Source: Kuschelorhynchus macadamiae
Lineage: Eukaryota > Arthropoda > Insecta > Coleoptera > Curculionidae
Direction of reading: 5' to 3'
Assembly: GCA_030620095.1 (NCBI GenBank)
Contig: JAUTXW010000139.1
Location: forward strand, 1,318,501 to 1,382,500
DNA: 64,000 nt
Part shown: positions 33,899 through 44,489 of the stretch, piece after piece
How positions within the stretch are numbered: position 1 is the stretch's first letter
Layout: the number at the start of each line of letters is the position of its first letter
The notes under the pieces: generated by a model
What the model was told of the DNA's origin: nothing
Databases searched by the model: none
The model's input: the letters and a program-made list of their open reading frames with translations, nothing else
Position numbers and translations under genes: made by a program

Positions 33899-34309
33899 TT
33901 GTTTTTGTTGGTAACATTTCATGGGTAAAGCGATTTAAGTATCTGTGGATTGCGTTCACGTCCAACAGGGTCCCTTTGTTTTTAGTTGATATTTCATCAC
34001 TTCATGGGTACCGCGATTTAAGTATAACTGCATATCTGTGAAATTTTCTTGTCTTGTACTATTCCGAATATAGACAAATTATATATTTTTGGAAAGGGGA
34101 AGAATCCAAAAATGTTAAAAAATATAGAATATCCCATTTAAAATAACAAAGTTGATGGGGATTTAGTGATATTCCGATCGTCTTTTGTTTTTAAAATTGC
34201 CGCCATGTAAATCTTTAGGAAATTCCCTATAACTTTCGTAGGAACTATTTCTTTGTATACTGAAAAAATAAACCTTTCAGGGGGTGGCGAATTATAAAAA
34301 ATAACCCTG
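33899..34309 (-). repeat. Right terminal inverted repeat of the mariner-type element
   Basis: Inverted partner of 25851-26225, ending in CCCTG followed by TA. The inner part contains an extra 70 bp or so, with a near-duplicate 'cgatttaagtat' word at 33932 and 34013. Confidence 0.8.
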
Positions 34310-34550
34310 TACATAAGTGGCAAAAACTAATTTCAACATTTTGGATAAATATTAATTACTATCTCTGAAACGCTTTTTTGCACTGAATTGAATTTTGGTT
34401 TGCAGTAATAAAGCATTAAAAGCCATCTCTTCGCAGTGTTTTTAATGCAATGAGCTTTTATTAGGAAATAAATTAAGGAAAAGTTTTAAAACAGGTTAAC
34501 TTTTTATTTGTAGGATCTAAACAGAAAACCAAAGTAACGTTGTCTGCATA

Positions 34551-35721
34551 CAGGGTGGTCCATCTCAGCTCCCTTCTTCTGTAGCTGACTTATCATTTGA
34601 CTCATGAATTTTGCACAACTCATATGTATATTAGGGCGCATTTTCTAAAAATATTTTTGATTATACAGGGTGACCCAATGACATATTTTTTTTAAATTAG
34701 ATGTCCATAGTTGTTTAAATCATCCTAAAGTTTTATTGGATTCGATCGGTTAAAAACGGCTTAAAAAAATTAAATGTGAAAAAAAGTGAATTTACACCAC
34801 TGGTTAAAAACAATTATAAAAATTCAAATATTGCCTCGACATAAGAATCAAACTGGGAGTTAATTAAATAAGGTTTGACAATCTTGCTGACCAAATTTAA
34901 ACGATCTAAATTATACAGGGTCTACAAAATTAAGTGTCAAAATTACCAAACTTCGAAGCCCATTTTCTTTCTTATTTTAAATGTCAACCCTATTCTTTTT
35001 TCATTGCAATCGATGCGTAATTGAAAAATAAAACTTTTTTGTAAATACACCTTTATTAAAATTTCTAACGTATTAAAAGATATTCGCCAAAAACTGGTAA
35101 AGCGTCTAATAATCTAAGCCACCTTGGATTACTTTTCATTAAAATGGCTGCTAAAATAGGATGCTTTACTATTGTATTATTGTATTTACAAAAAAGTTTT
35201 ATTTTTCAATTACGCATCAATTGCAATGAAAAAAGATTAGACATTTAAAATAAGAAAGAAAATGCACTTTGAAGTTTGGTAATTTTGACTCTTAATTTTG
35301 TAGACCCTGTTTAATTTAGATCGTTTAAATTTGGTCAGCGAGATTGTCAAACCTTATTTAATGAACTCCCAGTTTGATTCTTATGTCGAGGCATTATTTA
35401 AATTTTTATAATTTTTTTTAACCAGTGGTGTAAATTCACTTTTTTTCACATTTAATTTTTTTAAGCCGTTATTTACCGATCGAATCCAATAAAATTTTAG
35501 GATGATGTAAACAACTATGAAAGTCATTTAAATATGCAAAAAAATATAAGTCATCTATTTTAAAAAAATATGTCATTGTGACGTCACACTTTTTTGGATC
35601 ACTCTGTATTATCAAAAATATTTTTAGAAAATGCGCCCTAATATACATATGAGTTGTGCAAAATTCATGAGTCAAATGATAAGTCAGCTACAGAAGAAGG
35701 GAGCTGGGATGGACCACCCTG
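34551..35721. mobile_element. Fold-back element, 1,171 bp, TA target
   Basis: Arms 34551-35048 and 35182-35721 are reverse complements almost throughout, leaving a loop of about 130 bp. Tips read CAGGGTGGTCCATCTCAGC and are flanked by TA on both sides (34549-34550, 35722-35723). Two further CAGGGT-type tips lie nested within each arm: 34666/35606 and 34916/35309. There is no transposase. It is probably mobilised by an IS630/mariner-type enzyme that recognises CAGGGT ends. Confidence 0.9.
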
Positions 35722-35723
35722 TA

Positions 35724-36357
35724 TAAGGAAAAAGAAAGTAAAACTTTAAATAAAATAAAGTTTTCTTTCAAATAATTAACATTGAATATTTAAGGTATAA
35801 TAGTCCAGAATGCAAAGCCATTTTTAGGCCAGACCTTGGGAAGTTAGGAAGCGTGGGATTTTTATGAAATTGCAGCTCTTTAGAACTAACCAAAAATCGC
35901 AATGAGATATTAAAGTTAAAAGATTGCAAAATTTGTAGATGAGCAATAATGTTTCTAATGATTTTTTTTTCTAAATATAATTTCTGAAATAAATTGATGG
36001 TAATTTAGTTAATTTTCCGACACCATACGGACCAAACTAAACTTGTACAGCGCGCGAGTACAATGCGGCAAAGTGAATAAACAAGTATCTATTAAAATAT
36101 GGTTACATCTGTAAAACTGTAAAAATATTTTTTTATATTTTGGAAAATTTGCAAGTAAAAATTGAATATAACATACTAGAGCCAAGAATTCTTGTTTTCT
36201 ATTCATATTTATAACATCAAAAAGATGTTTAAAACATCAAATGAATGAACTCCGGGGCATTCAAAATTTTCATTATCCTCTAAACAGGTAGAAAAATACT
36301 AGGTACAGGAAAAAAAATGAAAGATTATTTTGGTTCAGTATGTATTCATTTTCATTC
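35724..36357. other. Spacer, no gene seen
   Basis: The open frame at 36206-36009 (minus, 65 codons) has no motif. Nothing else is supported. Confidence 0.5.
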
Positions 36358-37052
36358 TTACTTCCCTCGTAAAAGGAAAATATTTTAATCGTGAAAAAAT
36401 CGTATTCCCAACTTTTTACAGAACTTCAAGTTCAAGTCCCTAGATGACAAAAAAATCTGTTTTCTCTCGGCATAGCTATAAACTACTTACCCGATTGACC
36501 TCAAATTTTGGTCATCGATTACGGGTCATATGGAGATAAGCTGGTCCTATTTCGATAAAAATAAGATATGGCAAAGCAAAATGTTAAAAAAATATATTAC
36601 TTAAAAACTGCTTATCCAATGTACCTGAAATTTCGCATAGAATCAAATATTACGTAGGAATCAACTGGTAAAATGTTGGTACGAATACAAAAAGAGCGAA
36701 ACAAAATCTCAACTTAATAACATATTTAAAAAATCAGTTTGAAAAACTACTTATTAGATTAATTTTAAATGTTGTGCAAGAATTAAATATGATGTCGAAA
36801 TGAACTGGTAAAATTGTGGTACAAATTCAGGATGGCGGAACAAAATAGCGGCCATACAAAATGTTCGTAATCGTGAAAAAAACCACCTTACATGGTTTTA
36901 ATTATCTTCATTTTTTAGCGTTTCTAGATGCCAAAAAAATTGTTTTCTCAATTCCGTTGGTCTGTCTGTCAATTCATAGCATAGCTAAAAACTATTTATC
37001 CGATTGACCGATGTGGATGACCAGGTAACATTTTGGTAAGTATCCAATATGG
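36358..37052 (+). repeat. ATGGCGG repeat copy 8
   Basis: Begins at the 'ttacttccctcgtaaaagg' head hairpin and runs through two heads (36393 and 36871). It stops at 'ccaatatggcagtggcgcc', where other sequence begins. Confidence 0.8.
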
Positions 37053-37385
37053 CAGTGGCGCCGCAGCTACGAATTAAACCACCTCCTCCCCCAAAAGGGG
37101 CCCAAACACAACAAAAATTATAAGCTCACACCCCTCCCTGAAACGGAAAACCCTAGTATAGTCATTCAAATATCAGAGAGAGGATTTTTTTTTATTCATC
37201 AACAAAAATTATGAGCTCGGAACCTCCCTCTCAAAACAAAATTCTACTGATTAAGAACTTCATAGCAAAAATCTAATGAAAAAATATTTTTTACAAACCA
37301 CCCCCGAAGAAAGATCCTGACTAGGCTACTGCAATAGAGCGAAATAAAAAGGCGATGCGTAAAGTGAAATATTAAAAGCATTATT
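37053..37385. other. GC-richer stretch, possible hAT end
   Basis: Starts CAGTGGCGCCGCAGC directly at the break of an ATGGCGG repeat, which resembles a hAT terminus. It includes C-runs around 37081-37095. No transposase is visible and no matching far end was found. Confidence 0.3.
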
Positions 37386-37407
37386 ACGTTATTATTAAAT
37401 TTGATGG

Positions 37408-37411
<4 letters not shown>

Positions 37412-37440
<29 letters not shown>
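37412..37440. repeat. (GT)n tract at LINE 3' end
   Basis: Pure GT dinucleotides, reading as (AC)n after CATAAAACAT on the LINE strand. Possibly the tail microsatellite of the element. Confidence 0.8.
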
Positions 37441-37443
<3 letters not shown>

Positions 37444-37899
37444 TTTATGGCTCTGGTGTAAACCAAATGGCCAGCATCTCTCTTTATGAGTAGGATAGTA
37501 TATATATTTTTTAATAATTTATGTTATCTTGCTCTACTAATATCCAATTTTCCGGAAATCCCATTAACTAGCAAACTATTCCATATATACATTTCTATAA
37601 ATATACATACATAAATACATATACAAAACTTTTTCTTGTGCACAATGTCATCATATATTTTAGCTATAATTATTATTATTTTTTTTAATTAACCTTTTTT
37701 TTCCTTTTTTGTTAGTTTATGTTTTTAAAGATGTTTACTTTTTATTTTTTATTACATTTTTTCTTTTCTGACTTTTTTTTTCCATTCGTTTGTTTTTTCC
37801 CTTTTTTTTAAATTATTTATTTCTTTTTTTTGTGTTTGTTTTTTTTTCAATGTCAGTTTTGCTTCGTTTATAAAACGGAACAAATGTCAATATATATCT

Positions 37900-38803
37900 G
37901 TATTATTTAGGGCAATTAAATTATTTAAATTAAAAGGAAATTGCACCAGTGTTGATAGATTTTTAAAAAAAATTTCTCTGGGAGATTTAAATCTGAGACA
38001 ATTTAAAATTATGTGTTCTAAGTCTCCGATTTCACCACATTTACAATTATCCTGATTTTGAAGGCCAATTTTTTTCTATGTACAGGGTATAAAGCATGAA
38101 AACTTCTGATGCGAGAAATAGTTTTGACAAAATTTTTATCTGATTCCTTCTGGAACCATACTTTTTTACATAAATTTGGAAAGTTATTTTTATATTTTAA
38201 TCCTAGTTCTGTCATTGAATATAGCACCTGCCAATCATTCATCATTCTCCTTGTTGCCATATTAACAAAATCTGTATGTGGTAATTTAAAGTTTAAATAT
38301 GATCCATTGACAGTGGCTTCTTTGGCTGCTTGGTCTACAAGCTCATTTTCAGGAATGCTTACATGTGCTTTTACCCAGACAAAATAAACCTGTTTGTTCA
38401 TATCTTTTAGCTTTATGCAGGAGTTTATTATTTCGGTAACCAGATAGTTGACAAGTGGAACATCCAAGCAGTTGGATAATGTTAATAATGCACTTTGACT
38501 ATCAGAAAATATTACGAACCTATTATTTTCTGTAAAATTAGCACAATATTTAACTGATTCAAGGATAGCCCAGAGTTCGGCTGAATAGATAGAGGTACCA
38601 TCAGGTAAATGAAATTTTTTATTAATTTTTTTATTTTTGTGATAAAAGGCGCACCCTGATTGTCGATTTAAAACCGATCCGTCTGTAAAAATTTGCTCGT
38701 AATTCACCCAATTTGTGCTTTGTTGTTCTCGAAAGGTATGTTTTAAAATTAACTGGTTTTTTTCCATATTGTCTCTGATAATAATTTTTTGGGGGGATTT
38801 CAA
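37900..38803 (-). CDS. ORF2 C-terminus: RNase H domain
   Basis: The open frame 38803-38018 contains RNase H catalytic positions Asp41 (Phe-Thr-Asp-Gly-Ser), Glu76 (Ser-Ala-Glu-Leu) and Asp101 (Phe-Ser-Asp-Ser-Gln). A late Glu-Leu-Val-Asp segment is near 163. Ala-His is followed by Ile-Pro-Glu where Ile-Pro-Gly is usual. After a frame change near 38055 a Cys-Lys-Cys-Gly-Glu ... Glu-His-Ile ... Cys segment continues to about 37930, the typical cysteine-rich ORF2 end. It is joined to the RT frame across a C6A6 run near 38790-38801 by a one-base shift. Confidence 0.88.
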
Positions 38804-40635
38804 AAGCGGAGTATTCTAATTGAAAGTATGGTAGAGTAATATTGCCGTAAATGTCTTCCTTTCTCTGGGTTATCCAAGAATAACTGTGTACTAACAAGGG
38901 TAGTTTTTTTACTCTCCAATACGAATGTGTATGACAAAATATTGTAAGTTGATTAATTTTATTAATTAAGATACTATTTTTGGATATTAATTTTAAAAGG
39001 AACTTATCAGTTAAAAATTTTCGTCTTAAGTCTAATAGGGGTTCCATTGTTTCAGCCTCAATTACGGGTATAGGGGTACTATTCAAAAAACCCACGCGTT
39101 GTCTTAAGCATTTGTTTTTAATTTTTTCTAATTTATTTAAGTTACTTTGAGCTGCAGATCCATAAAAAATACTAGAGTAGTCCATAATTGAACGAACGAA
39201 AGCTTTGTAAAATAAGAGACATATGTTAGGGTTCGCTCCCCACTTTTTGGGACTGAAGGCTATGATTAGATTTAATCCATTTTCTGTTCGTTTTGTAAGA
39301 TGTTGTATTTGGTCTTTCCAGTTTAATTTTTTGTCCAAAATAAGTCCTAGATATTTAACTGTTGCATTTTGATTGATGGTTATCCCTCCTAAATTAATGT
39401 TTAGTGCATCTTGTCTCCTTCTCCTAGTAAAATTGCATATTATTGTCTTCTCGTGAGAAAGGTTTAGTTCATTCTCTTTTAAGCAAGCTAATGTTTGGCT
39501 AAAAGGCTCTTGTAGATTTTGATGGCATGTTTCTGGAGATTTATTAGTCGTGTAGATACATATGTCATCAGCAAATTGAAGAATGTTCACGTTACCGTTA
39601 TTAAAAATTTGTTCCAGATCATATGTATATATTATGTACAATAGTGGGCTTAGTATACTGCCTTGAGGGAGTCCAATTTTTGTTTCTCTTGCTTTAGATA
39701 ATCCTTCATTTGTTCGTATTGATATCTGTCGGCTGTGATAAATGTCGTATAAGTTTTTTACTATTTTTAAAGGGATTCCAATTTTATCCATTTTTTCGAC
39801 AAGAATATTGTATACAACATTGTCGTAAGCTCCCTGGATATCCAAAAAGACAGCCGAGGTGGACTGGTTCTTCGTAAATCCTAATTGTATATCTGTTACC
39901 AATTCAGCAATGACTTTCTGGGTAGACGTTCCTCTTCTAAATCCATGTTGAGTCTTTAGAAACAAATGATTTTTCATCATCCAAAATTCCAATCTATTTT
40001 TAATAATCCTTTCATATGTTTTAAGAACACAGGATGCTAAGGCAATAGGTCTATAGGATGTCGACAGATTTGCTGGTTTGCGTGGTTTATTGATAGGAAC
40101 CACGATATATTCTCTCCTTTCCTTTAGGATAGGATGCTTTCCTTCTAGTATGTCATTGAATATTTGGAGCAATAATCTTTTGGCGACGTCTGGCAGTTTA
40201 TATAATATGGAGTAATGAAGTTGATCCAAGCCAGGTGCAGAGTTATTGTTTTGTTTTAAAGCCCTCGTAAGTTCGTTCAAGTTTATAGATTTTTCCAAAA
40301 AATAATTCTTATTAGTATTGTGGTTGAAAAGACTCACTGGTTGAAAAATTGCATATGGTGGGGCTAGTTTGTCGTGAAATTCCTCAACCCATCGATCATC
40401 TGCCAAAATTGGAAGTCTATTTTCTTTTTTTCTATTCTTAAAGCTGTTTACTTTAGTCCAGACTGTTTTAATGGAAGAATTTTGGTTTAGCGATAAACAA
40501 AAAGATTTCCACTTTTCTTTTTTTATTTCTTTAATTGTTTTTTTTTTCGCTAAGGCATCTGCTTTTTTATATTGAATTAAGTTGTGCATGTTAGGATTTG
40601 ACTTATACAATTTAAAACATTTTTCTCGTCTACAA
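38790..40635 (-). CDS. ORF2 central part: reverse transcriptase
   Basis: Long open frame with all RT motifs. In the numbering of the frame that opens at 40661: Ser-Tyr-Arg-Pro-Ile-Ala-Leu at 202-208, Leu-Asp-Ile-Gln-Gly-Ala-Tyr-Asp at 273-280, Gly-Leu-Pro-Gln-Gly-Ser-Ile-Leu-Ser-Pro at 329-338 and the active-site Phe-Ala-Asp-Asp at 363-366. The first codons after 40661 belong to a shadow frame, and real coding enters near 40635 after a frame change. It primes from nicked chromosomal DNA and copies the element RNA. The catalytic residues are intact. Confidence 0.93.
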
Positions 40636-40993
40636 CCGTGTCGCACTTCTGATTCCACCACGACTTACCACTACTATTTTTTTTACGATTCTGTGACATA
40701 TTTGGTATTGTTTTTTCTAATATGTTATTTAAAATTTTAGTAAATTGTTCGTAATTTATATTTCTTTGTCCTGAAAAATTTAAAATAGCTCCAACAAAAA
40801 ATAAGTCCCAATTGGCTTTTTCCACTTTCTGTAACTATTAGTAGTAGCAATTCTGGGTGTTAGTTGACATGAAATAATAATTGGCAAGTGATCTGAGCCA
40901 AATGAATCCTCCAAAATATTCCACACCAACACATCCTGCAGGCAAGAGGCCGTCAAAGACAGATCTATTGCAGAGTTATGTCCACCCGATGAA
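40600..40993 (-). pseudogene. ORF2 linker between endonuclease and RT
   Basis: The frame 40825-40640 and sequence above it carry the end of the endonuclease (Gly-Ser-Asp-His-Leu-Pro-Ile near 40890) and the linker. Frame changes near 40994 and 40630 separate it from both neighbours. The Ser-Asp-His motif is the catalytic histidine region of the nuclease. Confidence 0.75.
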
Positions 40994-41521
40994 TTAATCC
41001 GTGTAAATGAGCCGTTGTTGAGAAATATTAATCATCTCATCATTTATTGCTTCTAGTAAAGAATTACCTGCAGCATCATTTCCGTGACTGCCCCAGGCCA
41101 TGTGATGTGCGTTAAAATCTCCACATATTATAAAAGGATTAGTAAAGATCGAAAAAAATCTATTCCAGTTTAAAGTTGATATTTTGGATTGTGGTTTTAT
41201 ATACAGTGAAATAAGAGACAAAAATGAACCATTACTTAAAGGAACCTTAACTGCTACAAACATTATATTATTGAAGTGTGGACCTGAAATCTCTGAAAAT
41301 TGGATATTATTTCTCAGCAAAATCGCTACTCCGCCTTTGCCATCAATGCGATCTCTTCTGACCACGTTGTAGCCAGAAAATGATACATAATGACCTGGTT
41401 TAAACCACGTTTCACATAATAAAGCTATACTAATTTTGTTTTGTTCTAGTAAAATTTCTAAATTTGCTTTATTGGATATTGCTGAACGAGAATTCCACTG
41501 ACAGATATTAAAGTTATCCAT
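40994..41521 (-). CDS. ORF2 N-terminus: apurinic/apyrimidinic endonuclease
   Basis: Starts at 41521 with Met-Asp-Asn-Phe-Asn-Ile-Cys-Gln-Trp-Asn. Endonuclease residues are visible at Asn10, Glu37 (Cys-Glu-Thr-Trp-Phe), Asp135 and Asn137 (Gly-Asp-Phe-Asn-Ala-His-His). This domain nicks the target for target-primed reverse transcription. It ends at a stop after 175 codons. The remaining Ser-Asp-His part is in another frame. Confidence 0.93.
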   Translation of the reverse strand: MDNFNICQWNSRSAISNKANLEILLEQNKISIALLCETWFKPGHYVSFSGYNVVRRDRIDGKGGVAILLRNNIQFSEISGPHFNNIMFVAVKVPLSNGSFLSLISLYIKPQSKISTLNWNRFFSIFTNPFIICGDFNAHHMAWGSHGNDAAGNSLLEAINDEMINISQQRLIYTD

Positions 41522-41587
41522 TTATTTTTTGTTTTAGTCTTTTTTTTTAATTTATAGGGTTTAATACAAACTTTGAATTTATTAGAT

Positions 41588-42040
41588 TTACAAGCTCCTC
41601 TTTCTTGATATTGAATTTTTTTTTTGTTTTAATGTATCTAAGATTGAAAGCACGATTTCAACAACTATTTCTGAATTAAAGAATTGACTACTTTCCTGTG
41701 AGTTTTCTTTTACGGGATTATTTAAATTAGACTGATAAATTTTGCTACTTAATAGGGAATTTTCACACTGTAACATATTATGCTCTAATAAAATTTGCTT
41801 GTGTTGCTCTAAAATAGGATTATTTGTTGTTAATCTTGTTCTTTTTGTCGGTGTTTTAATTTGCGTATATCTTGAGGAAGCTGTCGATTTATTATTATTA
41901 AAACTTGATTTTTGAGATCCACTACCAAACGGATGATCTAATTCTGTAAGATCTATATTATTTTGGGCAACAACGGAAGCAAAGGATTTTTGAGGGAAGT
42001 TTTTCCCGGCCTCTTTATAAGAAATATTTTGATTTGCCAT
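41588..42040 (-). CDS. ORF1 C-terminal part
   Basis: 150 codons in the frame that continues ORF1 after a break. It is rich in Ser, Asn and Gln, starts Met-Ala-Asn-Gln-Asn-Ile-Ser-Tyr-Lys-Glu-Ala and has no catalytic motif. The Asn-Ile-Ser-Tyr-x-Glu-Ala segment is common just after the zinc knuckles in I and Jockey ORF1 proteins. The break from the upstream ORF1 frame falls in a run of eight A near 42080. Confidence 0.8.
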   Translation of the reverse strand: MANQNISYKEAGKNFPQKSFASVVAQNNIDLTELDHPFGSGSQKSSFNNNKSTASSRYTQIKTPTKRTRLTTNNPILEQHKQILLEHNMLQCENSLLSSKIYQSNLNNPVKENSQESSQFFNSEIVVEIVLSILDTLKQKKNSISRKRSL

Positions 42041-42065
42041 AGCTAATTTAATTTCTTTTTGTCTA

Positions 42066-42743
42066 TTAAATTCTGAGCATTTTTTTTATTTCATTTGTTG
42101 CATGTGAACCTTTACAATGGAAACAAGCTATTTCTTTTTCCGCTTTACATTCTTCTAATTTATGTTCACCCTCACATTTCAAGCAACGCTTTTTACTTCT
42201 ACACTGAGTGCTGGTATGGCCATAACGGAAACAGTTGTTACACAAAATAACACGTTGAACGTAAGGTATTACTGTGCATCGCACATGTCCAATCGCCACG
42301 TATTTAGGTAGTACTTGGGTTTTGAAGGTTATAATGACAGATTTTGTTTTAACAGTTTTTTTCTCGTTGTCTGGTTTATCAATTATTGATCTATTGATCC
42401 TCCTAACACTATGAATTGTAAATTTGCAATGTTCATCAAATTTTTTAATTTTATTCTTTAAGATTCCCTCTGAAATATCCGTTTCTACTCCTCTAATGAT
42501 ACCTTGTTTTAATAATGAGGATTTAGGTATATAAACATCTAGTTTTTGTCCCCTAAATTGATTTGATAAAACTAGGTTATTTGCAGTTTTGCTATCTTTA
42601 CATTGAACCCTTATTCTATTTCGGTCTATTGATTCTATCTCCTTAATTTTATTATTTAACTCGGGATAGTATTCGTAAATTAGATCATTAATTCTGATTG
42701 GATTAAGCTTACCTTTAAAGTCTGGGTCAGTGTTTTCTATCAA
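42066..42743 (-). CDS. ORF1 N-terminal part with CCHC zinc knuckles
   Basis: Starts at 42743. Residues 166-215 hold three Cys/His clusters: Cys-x2-Cys-x4-His-x4-Cys, then Cys-x2-Cys-x4-His-x4-Cys, then Cys-x2-Cys-x4-His. These are the nucleic-acid binding knuckles of ORF1 proteins in I and Jockey elements. The third knuckle is cut off by a frameshift in the A-run near 42080. The downstream part resumes in the frame of the ORF1 C-terminus. Confidence 0.88.
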   Translation of the reverse strand: MIENTDPDFKGKLNPIRINDLIYEYYPELNNKIKEIESIDRNRIRVQCKDSKTANNLVLSNQFRGQKLDVYIPKSSLLKQGIIRGVETDISEGILKNKIKKFDEHCKFTIHSVRRINRSIIDKPDNEKKTVKTKSVIITFKTQVLPKYVAIGHVRCTVIPYVQRVILCNNCFRYGHTSTQCRSKKRCLKCEGEHKLEECKAEKEIACFHCKGSHATNEIKKMLRI

Positions 42744-43054
42744 AACATGAAACGGGGCAAAATCCGTGATTTTTATTTTTATTACCTGAGAGATTTGTAT
42801 TTTTGTTACCTGAGAATTTTGCTTATTTTTTAATTTTTGATCATTGAAATCGCCCCCGTATTAGGGCCAAAAATATCAGGTGGTTTCCCCCCAATAAACA
42901 AGTCCATATTAACAAATCAGTATATTTTAAATCCGTTTAAATTTCACTTCGCTTTGTATCACTATCAGTTAAAGAGTTTAGGTATTGTCGTAAAATGATA
43001 AACACTACCGATAAGCAACCGTGCTCCTTAGTAGTCCAATCTGAACTGTGTGAT

Positions 43055-43210
43055 GGAACCATGAAGAAGCAAACTTTGCACAAAAATTAAATAAGATATA
43101 GAAATAAACTGGTACGAATTCAACATGACGGAAAAACATGGCGGTCTTAAAAAGACAATGAAAAAACTACCTATTTCAATTTGATTGTAATTTAAATTAC
43201 ATCGCAAGCA
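43055..43210 (+). repeat. ATGGCGG repeat fragment
   Basis: Contains 'gcacaaaaattaa', 'gaaataaactggtacgaattcaacatgacgg' and CATGGCGGTC. About 150 bp of one subunit. Confidence 0.6.
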
Positions 43211-43359
43211 CAAAGGATATGTATTATTTATTGAAGTATGGACGAAATTGGCATTTTAAAATTAAAATGTGAAATTCTATTATTAACTATAGGACATCAA
43301 GGGCTTTATACAGGAAATTATATATAAGTGCGAGTTGACAACAAACATATATTTTTATC

Positions 43360-43365
<6 letters not shown>

Positions 43366-43406
<41 letters not shown>

Positions 43407-43407
43407 A

Positions 43408-43461
<54 letters not shown>
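43366..43461. repeat. (TA)n microsatellite, interrupted
   Basis: Two TA runs separated by ATGCGAATA near 43403. Confidence 0.95.
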
Positions 43462-43465
<4 letters not shown>

Positions 43466-44263
43466 GATTTGTGTGTCCTTATAATTAAATTTAAGTGATG
43501 AAATAAATCAGAAAAAAAGGGAATTCTTGGAAATGATGTACATTAAAAAACACGAAAATTCAATTAATGACAAAACGGAAATTAAAAACTTAAACCATAT
43601 ATATATTACAACGTAATAAAATAACTGCATATATTCTGCAATTTTCTCGTAAATCTAAATTTAAATTTTAAAATTAAATGGCAATTTGCAAAAATAAAAA
43701 AATTGTTCAATTTTCTACATTTTATCTTAAATGAAATAATAATAGGTACACTAATTACAAAAATATAAAATAAATGCGCTCATTCCACATATCATAATAA
43801 TAACAATATAAAACACCTTGTTTTTTAACCCAATAAAAACAATATATATGACGAGCAACAGCAGCAAAACGAATTTTAATTTCAGTCAGTCAGTAGTTTT
43901 AAGTATGTATATACTGTATTGTCACATATATGTAGAACAAATTTTAAGTGTATATGTCCCATTTGTGAATGGATTAAAAAAAATTTACCTTCTTAGGTGA
44001 GTTATAGTATAATTATATATCCAATTTGAACGTTTTGTTTTAAAAATAAAAAAAAAGTAATATTAATTAGGTTATACGTGTTTATTAAATTTCTGTATAT
44101 ATGTGTATATCTGTGCAGGGGTGTACTTATGTATGGATGTATATGTATATAAAAGAACATTTTTATCCTCTTACAAAAACCAAAAAAAAGAAAAAAGTAG
44201 ACATGTTAATAAGTAAGAATCCAAAACAGCATTGTTTGTTAGTTTTAGTGACCTGTATTAGAA
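43462..44263. other. Spacer, no gene seen
   Basis: AT-rich, with TGTATATATGTGTATA-like words near 44090-44150. No supported ORF. Confidence 0.5.
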
Positions 44264-44298
44264 TCCACTGATGAAGGCATGTTGCCGAAACGTTTGGG
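44264..44298 (+). ncRNA. Hammerhead-like ribozyme core (Penelope type)
   Basis: TCCA, CTGATGA, extra A, GGC-ATGTT-GCC stem-loop, GAAACGTT, TGGG. Stem I pairs TCCA with TGGG (one wobble). Stem II has three G-C pairs. Stem III is the self-complementary ACGT with no loop. It stands just before an A-rich stretch and a (TA)n run, as expected of a Penelope-type terminus. Confidence 0.5.
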
Positions 44299-44428
44299 AA
44301 AAAAAGAAAAAAAAACAAATTAAAATGATGTCCGAAGAATAAACAAGTTTTATTTTTCAAAAAGATATTTCAGACCAAAAACCCAAGAAAATCTCCTAAG
44401 GATATAAATCAATTGGTCCAGAAACTCC

Positions 44429-44433
<5 letters not shown>

Positions 44434-44482
<49 letters not shown>
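44434..44482. repeat. (TA)n microsatellite
   Basis: About 49 bp of TA repeats, 135 bp after the hammerhead-like motif. Confidence 0.95.

Positions 44483-44489
<7 letters not shown>

Larger units (their letters stand above)
25851..34309 (+). mobile_element. IS630/mariner-type transposon with ~400-bp inverted repeats, split by a Gypsy insertion
   Basis: The left arm (25851-26225) and right arm (33899-34309, inverted) share CAGGG-T/C-TATTTTTTATAATT at their tips. They stay similar over nearly 400 bp, including TTTCCTAAAGATTTACATGG. Each tip is flanked by TA (25849-25850 and 34310-34311), the target duplication of the IS630/Tc1/mariner group. The transposase relic lies at 26296-26990. A 6.72-kb Gypsy element fills 27135-33854. 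Without it the transposon would be about 1.7 kb. Confidence 0.8.
37386..43000 (-). mobile_element. I-type non-LTR retrotransposon, near full length
   Basis: Minus strand order is ORF1 with CCHC knuckles, then ORF2 with apurinic endonuclease, reverse transcriptase, RNase H and a terminal Cys-rich segment. This layout, with RNase H in ORF2, is that of the I clade. The 3' end is placed near a (GT)n run at 37412-37440. The 5' limit near 43000 is approximate. Several frameshifts disable it, but the RT alone is open for about 650 codons, so it is fairly young. Confidence 0.88.
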
